From the NCBI GenBank assembly GCA_028583405.1, contig CM053247.1:14554777-14618776 (forward strand): DNA of 64,000 nucleotides, in the 5' to 3' direction. The position numbers were made by a program, and so were the translations under genes. The notes under the pieces were generated by a model that did not search any database, was not told the DNA's origin, and saw only the letters and a program-made list of their open reading frames with translations. This document shows, one piece after another, positions 55,730-64,000 of the stretch. Positions within the stretch are counted from its first letter, which is position 1. Every line of letters starts with the position of its first letter. Origin of the DNA: Pogonophryne albipinna. Its lineage: Eukaryota; Chordata; Actinopteri; Perciformes; Artedidraconidae.

Positions 55730-57063
55730 CTTGGAAGGGCCCCCCGGGACGTGGGTTGTGATTTTCATAGTAAATGAGAAATGGATGGACAGCGTAAGAC
55801 AGAGAGAAAGAGGCAGAGGATCATGGGGGACTTGGGAATACAGGCAGATAAAAACAAATAGAGGCTATTAGTCAAATAGATAGTTCCTTACTCAGATGGT
55901 TATGATCTCAAGATAATCTACATGGCAGTGAGGATGTTCATCAATTCTGAATGTGTATGGTTATTGTAAAAGTATATGTATTGTCCACTCTCTTTTTCAT
56001 ATACTGGTGACCTTCTTATGCTTGAAAACCCCAAAGTTGTCCCACAAAAGTAATACTTAAAATGTTCACTGAGAAAATATAGTTTGTCTGACTCTGAATC
56101 AGGCTTTGTTTACTGGAAGACTAAACAAGTAATAGAAGAGAAACTGAAACCATTGGAAGCAGAAAACTAGTTTTGTCAAGTTGTTTGTCTCTAAATGCAA
56201 ATGCAGACTAGCACATACAGCAGAAAATATTGTGGAAACTGAAAAACAACTTAGAAGTAACCTCAAATGTGTACAGTCCTTGAATAAAATGTATCTATTT
56301 TACATTCCAGACAGTTCACAAGATATTTCATGAACATTTTCCAAAAAGGATCCCAGGTGGCAGGTTTATTATCTAGTCTATTTAAATTCTATTACATCTC
56401 GTGTCCTGTAGAGAGCCAGCAGCAATAGGCCCACAACCTATTTCTAGATCCGGCCCGGGTGGAAGAAAGAGGTCAGCACCCAGTGCAGCCGGCAAGATAG
56501 GTCACACATTGTAATCTACAAGAACTTGTTGTTTTCCTCCTGGCGGAATCTGGGCTATTAAATGCATTTGCTGGTGATTGTGATTAATATTCAGTCACCA
56601 CATTGCACTTTGTAATGGCCTGTTGCCTATTTGTGTACTTTAAGATCCCCTTGTGCTTTCTCCTGACCTGGTAAGTTGGAGACAACAGAAAAGCAAGTGC
56701 CTTAAGACACTGCTTTACTCAGTGACTTTTTTGTAGAAGACATTTCAAAGGCATTCAGTCTTTACTTAAGGTGTACTAAGGGGGACATATTCAAGGTCAC
56801 ACCTTAATAAAGAAAAGGTAAGGTTAAAAGGTCTCAAACACAAAACCCTGAGGTGCAATCTAGTTGTTGGGGTGGTCTTTGTGATGCTGAAAGTATTCAA
56901 AACAACATTAATGGCCAGTAAAAAACATGAGCTAAATCTATCAATAAATTGGATAAAGAAAAAAACATTAACTTAAACAGAGGTCTACAGGTAGGAAATA
57001 AGATTAATAACACTACACAAATGTCTTTAAGTTTGTGTTTATTTAGAGAAAAGATCTTAAGGT
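55730..57063. other. No gene; possible conserved non-coding block
   Basis: 56440-56640 is GC-balanced with GGCCCGGGTGG and GTGATTAATATTCAGTCACC and no open frame. The rest is unremarkable. Confidence 0.35.
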
Positions 57064-57780
57064 TTGTTTGTTTGTTTGTTTGTTTATTAGGATCCCCATT
57101 AGCTGGTGCATAACAACAGCTAATCTTCCTGGGGTCCACAAATAACATAAAACATGACATTCGACAGTACATTACAAGACAATGATACAAATCGTGTACG
57201 GCGTCAATTTTCCTTCAAACAGTGACTTTCATATCAACCATCACATACAGCTTATTTTCTGATTCCGCATTTCCTTGGAAGGAATAATAATAATAGTGAT
57301 TTTACAAATGTCTCCCTTCGCTTCTTTTCGAGTAAAAACAAACTAAACAAATACAATCCTCATCATAACTGCAAAAGGCTGTGTGTGTGTCTATGTTAGC
57401 GAAAGTACCATATTCCTGCATGTGTTTAAAAAACCTATATGAATCGGTGTGCTGCTGTATGTTTACCATAACCTGTCTGCTGCTTGTGTAATTTTACAAT
57501 CTTTGGGCTTCAAGATGCCTCTTCAATCGTCTTTTGAAGCTTGCTTTAGTTGTTTCTTTAGAAATCTGATCTGGCAGTGTGTTCCATGCAGCCATGGCTC
57601 TATACAGCACTGTGCTCTTCAAGGTATCAGTTGTTAAGAAAAATCCTAAACTTGAATACCAGTTTGGGAATTTCTTTTTTCTTAAATCAATTGTATTGGT
57701 ACTGTTAATTCAACTTGCCCTATGTCTCTATGATGGAATATGTTGGAACTATTTTATATTTTAGGGTTAGGATAGTTAAT
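57064..57780 (-). mobile_element. Retroelement 3' fragment, inverted
   Basis: Begins with (TTTG)n on the plus strand, the complement of a (CAAA)n tail. Then comes TTAGGATCCCCATTAGCTGG and CTTCCTGGGGTCCACA, and later TGTGTTCCATGCAGCCATGG. I recognise this as the 3' part of a LINE-type repeat common in teleosts. No reverse transcriptase remains. Confidence 0.6.
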
Positions 57781-58237
57781 TTTAACTTTATCCCAATAGT
57801 GTTTGTACGATGTAAATTCAGACGTGTTAGTTATTATATTTAAAATACTGTCTGCTTAGGGTAAGGGCCCCTATACTATAGAGATACAAGGAGACTTCAA
57901 AGAAAAGCAAACCAGAGACAGAACAGGAGGAATGGAAAATGGGAAGAGAAAAGGGCTAAAATGTGGACTGTTGTACAGAAGTGAAAACAGAGACAGACAG
58001 GCGGAGCTGCACAGCGGGGGGGGGGGGGCAGAGCCTCCTCACAGAGAGAGGAAGACGTCTTCCTCAGCAGCACATTCTGACGGAGGTGGAAATGAGTAAC
58101 CAGTGGAGCCTGTCACAGCAGATGGCTAATAGTGGAGGAGCCTCCCAGCCAAACTAATGACGCCCTCATTACTACGCTGCACGCACCCCCGCCCAGCCAA
58201 TGGACTCTGGCTGGGCCTTTGTCTGGATCGGGATGCA

Positions 58238-58412
<175 letters not shown>

Positions 58413-60030
58413 ATGAATCTCCACAAATGTATGTGAACACACATCCAAGGAAGGAAGGAAGGAAGGTGATGTATGCAGGGAGGGGACATTTTAGGGGGAA
58501 AAAAAGTTAAATGTGCAGACAGAGACTATCCCATCCATCTATCCATCTTTCTACACACATGACTGCCACCTCAAAATATGCCATCTGCTTTTCACAGCAA
58601 GCAGAGATGAAAAACTCAATACCACAGCTGCATAAATAATGTAGCCTGTGTGTGTGCTCTGCATGGGACAATGCACAGCTATTCACTCACCTCTCTGTAA
58701 CTTATCACCTGTGTTCATAAACACACTCCGGCACATGATGATGGGCACACACAAGTCGGCACAAAAACCCTCTGCAAACTAAAGAAGCAACAAGACGGAC
58801 CAAAGTTAGACAGACGATGCAGTCTAAAATTGTTCTAACTTTCTGCAATCGTGAGAGGTATCTATGTATGTTTTACTGCCACATTGAATATTTAGAGGAG
58901 CTGATAGCTCTCAGGACCCTCTCTGGGGCCAAATGAACTACATCTGAACTGTGTTTCATCTCATCTCAAAGGAGGATGTTGCTTCTTTGTATTTTCCAGT
59001 CAAAGAGGAAATCACAAAGGCATACAGTCAGAAAACAAGACAACACAAGTTTTCTGCTGACCTAGATCAGTTTACCTTGATATTCTCTAATAGATTCCAC
59101 AGCAGTGAACACGTGGGGGATTCGACTGAACAGTGGGAGGTCATTCAAGGTCAATGTTCATGTCCTTCATTGCCGTAAGCAGGTTCTGAGAACATAAAAA
59201 GAAGTGCAAACATAATTTCACTTTCGAATGTTTGACCAGGAGAGTGCAGCTATTGTATGTTTAAAGTTTGCCTATATTTGCACTTGGCACTGAGGACAGA
59301 CAGAGGAAGGGCACTAAAGGAGAGGTTCACGTTCACATTCCTGCTAATGCAGCCGCAGCAACCGCTTGATATTCCCAGAAAAGTTTCTCCTCAACCTGTC
59401 AGCAGGTAGCAGCAGCTTCGCATAACTCATTTGACACTGAAATGCAAGCTAATAGGCTTTTTAACAAGTGCGACATTTAGGGGTGAGAAATGTGAAAAAC
59501 AGTGTCTTTTATTAGTGGAAGATTGGCTCACATTGCCCCAAAAATAGAAAAGATTGTGCGATCAGGTACAACATCGTCTTGAGGTCTTCTCAAGTTTGCC
59601 GTTTCAAGTTTTTCCCTCTCTTTGATACATTTTTGATCACAGCCGGATCCCCTGTGGGGTATTAGATACACATTTTCCTGGTGTCAAGCGTGAGTGAGTG
59701 TGCACAATTGTGCGCAGGTGACTGTAAGGAGGTGTGAGTGGATGTGGGAAACTTTCCCAACAGAGCTCAGAGGACAAGTATAGCCAAAAGGGGGAACTGT
59801 ATTCCTACTGTAGAGAGTCTGACTGGCAGAAGATGAGAATATGAGGGCAGGTAGGAGTTGAGTAGAGGTGCTCACACTGCAGTCTGCATGTGCCAATTGC
59901 CTGTGAGACTTTTCCTTGATCTGTGAGACAGAGCCATGCAATCTAAATGAAGGGGTTCGCTGAGGCAGCCCAAATAGAAGCTGGGTAATAGACAACAGTT
60001 GTCCAACAATGTTTTTGGTTTGTCTTGAAA
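58413..60030. other. No recognised gene
   Basis: A 75-codon plus-strand frame at 58951-59178 has no recognisable domain, and I do not call it. Confidence 0.4.
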
Positions 60031-60747
60031 ATGTTTCTCCGTGACCTCAGCCATAGATCAGGTGCATTTTTCAATGGCTCTTCAGGTCTGCCATGGCTAA
60101 TGCACAGCAGAGAAGAGCAGTGTGTCCAGTTTGTGACCTCAGAACTGCCTCTTGCTGATGATTCAGTCCTGCAGGATTTGTCAGGCTGTGACCATCAGTG
60201 TGCACTGGAGAAACTGGATTTCAATCAGAGAATTGACAGTTGGCAGCCTCAAGTCCAAGAACACAATAGTTTCCCTGTGAAAGGTGGAATGTCTTTGCAC
60301 CAAAGGAACTGCAGGGCCGCAGTCATGCAGATGTTCAACTGTATCTCTCACCTCTGGGCACACAATTTGGGCAGTGACCAAAAGGATAAGATCATGGGTA
60401 AAAGCATCTGCAAGTTGTTTCCATTTCAGGATGTTTGGTCCAAAACATTACCCATGTCATTTCCCAAACACACACTGTTTCAACTACACAACGTCGATTT
60501 GTTGATTGTGATGTTGTTGGAGTCCACTAAAGTCCAGTCAAAATGCTCTACAAGATGCAAATGTGTGCTGCAGTCTCAAGCTTTGCCACGAGAAGTTATC
60601 AATGAGGGAAGAACTGTCTTTAAAAAGTGCTTTTCTATTCGTTCATTTGGACTTCTGTTTACTCTTTCACAACTGTCACTGCATCGCAAGTCTCTTGTTG
60701 TATCGCCCGGCTTGAATTCTACTGGGACATATTTGTTGCATATATAG
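60031..60747 (+). CDS. Unrecognised 238-residue open frame
   Basis: The second-longest open frame in the window. ATG 60031 has A at -3 (AAAATGT). The composition is mixed, with many Cys, Ser and Leu, and no signal peptide, clear membrane span or zinc-binding spacing that I can defend. I do not recognise the family on either strand. The minus strand also has a 66-codon open stretch over 60181-60381. A frame this long is unusual in such AT-rich DNA, so it may be a relic of a mobile element, a lineage-specific gene, or part of an exon whose splice sites I missed. No promoter or polyadenylation signal clearly belongs to it. Confidence 0.3.
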   Translation: MFLRDLSHRSGAFFNGSSGLPWLMHSREEQCVQFVTSELPLADDSVLQDLSGCDHQCALEKLDFNQRIDSWQPQVQEHNSFPVKGGMSLHQRNCRAAVMQMFNCISHLWAHNLGSDQKDKIMGKSICKLFPFQDVWSKTLPMSFPKHTLFQLHNVDLLIVMLLESTKVQSKCSTRCKCVLQSQALPREVINEGRTVFKKCFSIRSFGLLFTLSQLSLHRKSLVVSPGLNSTGTYLLHI

Positions 60748-61501
60748 TATAGGTTGATGAGACATGGGGGTGTAAGTATGACTGACCTGTTTAGCTCGAC
60801 CTGTTTGCTAGAAGGGAAGCACAGATATGCCTTTTAGGGATTTTGATGGGCTTTGGAATGTGACATTTGAGGGAAAACTACCTTTATAAATTATAAATGA
60901 AAGCTTTATGCCAAATTTGTTTGTGAATAAGGGAAAATATGAGGTAAAGCTTTTGCTGTTTTTGACCTCTGGAGGGCCGCTTTTTTCCTGGAAACACATT
61001 TTTAAAATTACATTTGACAGAAAACTAGGATAGAACAAAGGTCTTCTATTCCGGCTCTCTGTATACTAAACCTGCTCAGCTCATTAAAGGCTGGCCTCTA
61101 TCCGTATGTTCTCACATCATAAACAACTGTTTTACATCAGTCAACATTTGTATGTCATATAAATTCTTCGCAAATACTTTTTGAACAAGAGTTTTTACTT
61201 TTATGCTCACAAGTAAAGGGTTGTAGCTGGTCTGTACTAAATCTTTTAACCCAAATTACGAGAAGAAATAAGAGACTGACCTCTTCATAAGGGGCACTGA
61301 GGAAAGAGCAATATGTATTTTCACCGTGGTGGAGTGAGAGTGGAAGGCAGGCAAAATCAGACTGGTTGGTTTAGACAGCTACAACATCATCTGGGAGTAC
61401 AGGGTGAACACTTTGTTAGCCAGGAGCTAAAAGAGAGACAGGTGAAGGGGAATGCTAGAAGAATGAAGACAAACAAGGGCACAGCAGGAAGGAAGTAGTG
61501 T
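60748..61501. other. No recognised gene
   Basis: Unique AT-rich sequence without supported features. Confidence 0.4.
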
Positions 61502-62108
61502 ATATACACTGAACAAAAATATAAACGCAACACTTTTGTTTTTGCTCCCATTTTTCATGAGATGAACTCAAAGATCTAAAACATTTTCTATATACACAAA
61601 ATAACCATTTCTGTCAAATATTGTTCACAAATCTGAAAAAATCTGCGATAGTGAGCACTTGCATTTTTGCTTTATTGGGGGGGTCTGGGGGGGTCCGAAA
61701 ACCAGTCAGTATCTGGTGTGAGGGGAAGGATTAGGGTTAGGGTTAGGGTTAGGGTAATGTTGTGAATCGAGTGGCCCATGGTGGTGGTGGGGTTATGGTA
61801 TGGGCAGGCGTATGTTATGGACGACGAACACAGGCCACTCGATTCACAACATTACCCTAACCCTACCCCTCACACCAGATACTGACTGGTTTTCGGACCC
61901 CCCCAGACCCCCCCAATAAAGCAAAACTGCACGTTTCAGAGTGGCCTTTTATTGTGGCCAGCCTAAGGCACACCTGTGCAATAATCATGCTGTCTAATCA
62001 GCATCTTGATATGCCACACCTGTGAGGTGGGATGGATTATCTCGGCAAAGGAGAAGTGCTCACTATCACAGATTTTTTCAGATTTGTGAACAATATTTGA
62101 GAAAAATG
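61502..62108. mobile_element. Tc1-like miniature element, partly truncated
   Basis: The left end, TACACTGAACAAAAATATAA, is a frequent teleost transposon terminus. CTGCGATAGTGAGCACTT on the left pairs with AAGTGCTCACTATCACAG on the right, but the right end is cut after GAACAATATTTGAGA. The loop region 61777-61833 still encodes HGGGGVMVWAGVCYGRRTQ, the GGxxMVW signature of Tc1/IS630 transposases. An internal long inverted repeat (61668-61776 and 61833-61923) frames it. Confidence 0.8.
61731..61754 (+). repeat. Telomere-type (TTAGGG)4
   Basis: Four perfect TTAGGG units in the left arm of the internal inverted repeat. The right arm has a matching but shorter CCCTAACCCTA. Confidence 0.95.
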
Positions 62109-64000
62109 GTGTGATAACAGAGATGTAATAACCCACAAAGACTGGGAAGAAGTGTAAGAGGGAGAATTCTGTATTATATATAGGTTGTCAGCTTTGGATA
62201 AATAGGATTTACATTTGAGGTATTAACCAGAGATGAGCCAGGGTGACTGTGAAGGGCAGTGTGCCAGAAAAGCATGTCATGAAACACAAATCCATCAATT
62301 CCTATTCCCTGCCTGGGAGGACTTCAAAGACAGGTCTCACACCGTGCATCCATTCAAGCATATAGTCAGCTAGCATTGCAGCATGAAGAGTATAATGTGA
62401 GCTCAGCACAGTGCAGGTCAGCCTGTACAGTATGAGGACATCCACTCAGGACACTCCAGCTTGTTATTGCGTATAACCCTATTTATTTTTGGCAGTTGTT
62501 TATACGTATTACTTTCTTTAACCTATAGAAATACACTGGGTTCAATCAACAGTAAAATATCTAAGGATTGAGAACGAGACAGGGAGTACTGTATGTGAGA
62601 GTCCAAAAGAAACCATTCTCTGACTCATATTTCATCAGTATGCAGGACACCTGGGCCACTATGTCAGTTTGTTCTCATCAAAACCTGCTCCTTGCAGCTC
62701 ATGAGCCACAGCAGTGTGTGAAGATACACAATACGTGCACATAGACACACACAGACACAGCGTGGCTGTCACAGTACGCAGCACAGATGATGAGCTTGTG
62801 GGAGGCAAATCCACCAAATCCAGACCAAAGTCTCCTGCAGTGCAAGGTTGGTGTTTTTATACCAACGTGACACAATCCTTGTCTTGTCGACACCTGGCGA
62901 GTATTTAAAGGTATGTGTGTGTTCAAAGACTGCATACAATTATTTCAGCATTATAATCTCAGTGCTTTCCAACCGGATCTTTAAGCTTCAGTACAACAAC
63001 AAAAAAGGGATATACTGTAACTTTGGATGCTAAAATCCTTGGTACAATTCCGTTTTTTTCTTTATTGAAGCAATACCTTAGTCACAAAATGACCATTAGT
63101 CCTCGCCCGTGTATTCTAAAAGGAAAACTGCTCATCTCACATGCCTCCATGGTGAACTCACAGAAGCGTGAGAATGTTTATGTGGAAATGCATTTAACAT
63201 TAAGGTTTAGCAAATAATGCATGTTTGCATCATAGGATAAACCTAGGCTATAATGCACGAGTTGTGTAAATAGTAAACACTATTTAATATAGTTTTGTGA
63301 TTGTTTAACGCTCACCTCAATTTATCAAGATATTGACTTTGTCGATTGTGGAAGCTTGCGAAAAATAAACACCACAAACATTTTCTTCCACAATTTAAGG
63401 TAACAGGGGGTGAGTAAAGTAAAAGACATATAAATGGTAATTTTGTGGGAGAAGTATTCCTTTAAGCAGGGAATTACAGCTGAGGTTAATTTGGGATATG
63501 GTTTAGCTTCAGGTAATAGTTTGCCGTGTAGTAGTGAGGATTAATGTTTGGCTCATAAAAATAAGGCTCGGTAGCTTTGCTGGAGGAGCCCGTAAAATAA
63601 TCAAGCTCATAAACCACGGTATTCAGCAGCACTGGGCGGTGATTGGCTGTGTTCCCTCTGTCTTAATCTGTTGCTGTTTGCACTGCTGCTTGGTTAACAC
63701 TCCTTATTCTCTTTCTGGCACATAATTACGGCTCCAGCGGGATCCAGCATGGTGAGATTGGTGCCATGCTAACATTTAGCCTGATATATGTGTGCATCTG
63801 TGTTCGTCTGTGCAAGTGTCAATGTTTCCTTGAGTAATGGAGAGACTGCTGTTTGCTCAAGTTTTGCCAAAGTTTGTGAAGGAAGTTTAGAGAGTGTGTG
63901 TGTATTGGTGTGTGGGCGGAAGATGGATTTAGTCTCCAAGGAGCAAAATAAGTGTTCGTTTTCAAGTGCAAGACAGAATTAACATTTGGGTAATCACATG
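62109..64000. other. No recognised gene
   Basis: A minus-strand acceptor (CTTGCACTGCAG) at 62835 opens a frame with LVDLPPTSSSSVLRTVTATL, which could be a dynein AAA1-AAA2 exon relic (see findings). 63560-63740 has the texture of conserved non-coding DNA. Nothing else is supported. Confidence 0.35.

Overview
This looks like nuclear DNA of a spiny-rayed teleost fish. It is AT-rich and gene-poor. It carries long (CA)n/(TG)n microsatellites and several dispersed repeats I recognise as typical of teleosts: tRNA-headed SINEs, TTAA-flanked MITEs, a Tc1-like miniature element, a hAT element with a perfect target-site duplication, and the (ATCA)n 'tatagcccaatatcac' repeat. No rRNA, functional tRNA or CRISPR was seen.

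Left part (about 4.4-15.5 kb). A cluster of mobile DNA surrounds one convincing open gene. The gene (6080-7594, +) is an intronless 504-residue coiled-coil protein. Its C-terminal layout resembles the ciliary protein CFAP57, and a CRE-like promoter cluster lies upstream. Four copies of a roughly 1-kb element (4407-5408, 10798-11801 and 11831-12300 on +; 14400-15494 on -) each carry the first exon of a THAP zinc-finger protein, and three carry a ZNF143/THAP11-type motif. A truncated piggyBac transposase lies at 9933-10481.

Middle and right part (about 16-56 kb, possibly to 62.8 kb). I read this as the skeleton of a large minus-strand gene, an axonemal dynein heavy chain most like dnah2. Small islands occur in the order expected for the protein from high to low coordinates. 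They run from the AAA2 approach (55.7 kb) and AAA2 (51.2, 45.1 kb) to the AAA3 linker (42.4 kb) and the end of AAA4 (28.9 kb). They continue through the stalk (26.1, 25.1 kb) and AAA6 (23.8, 23.2, 20.4 kb) to the C-terminal domain (16.1 kb). Several keep good splice sites, but the exon bodies have internal deletions, frameshifts or stops, so I call it a decaying pseudogene. The former introns hold SINEs, MITEs, microsatellites and a few stretches that look like conserved non-coding DNA.

Far right. A 238-residue open frame that I do not recognise (60031-60747, +) is followed by a Tc1-derived hairpin element containing four telomere-type TTAGGG units (61502-62108).

Homology statements rest on recalled family sequence, not on a search. 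Coordinates of repeats and decayed exons are approximate except where splice sites or target-site duplications fix them.
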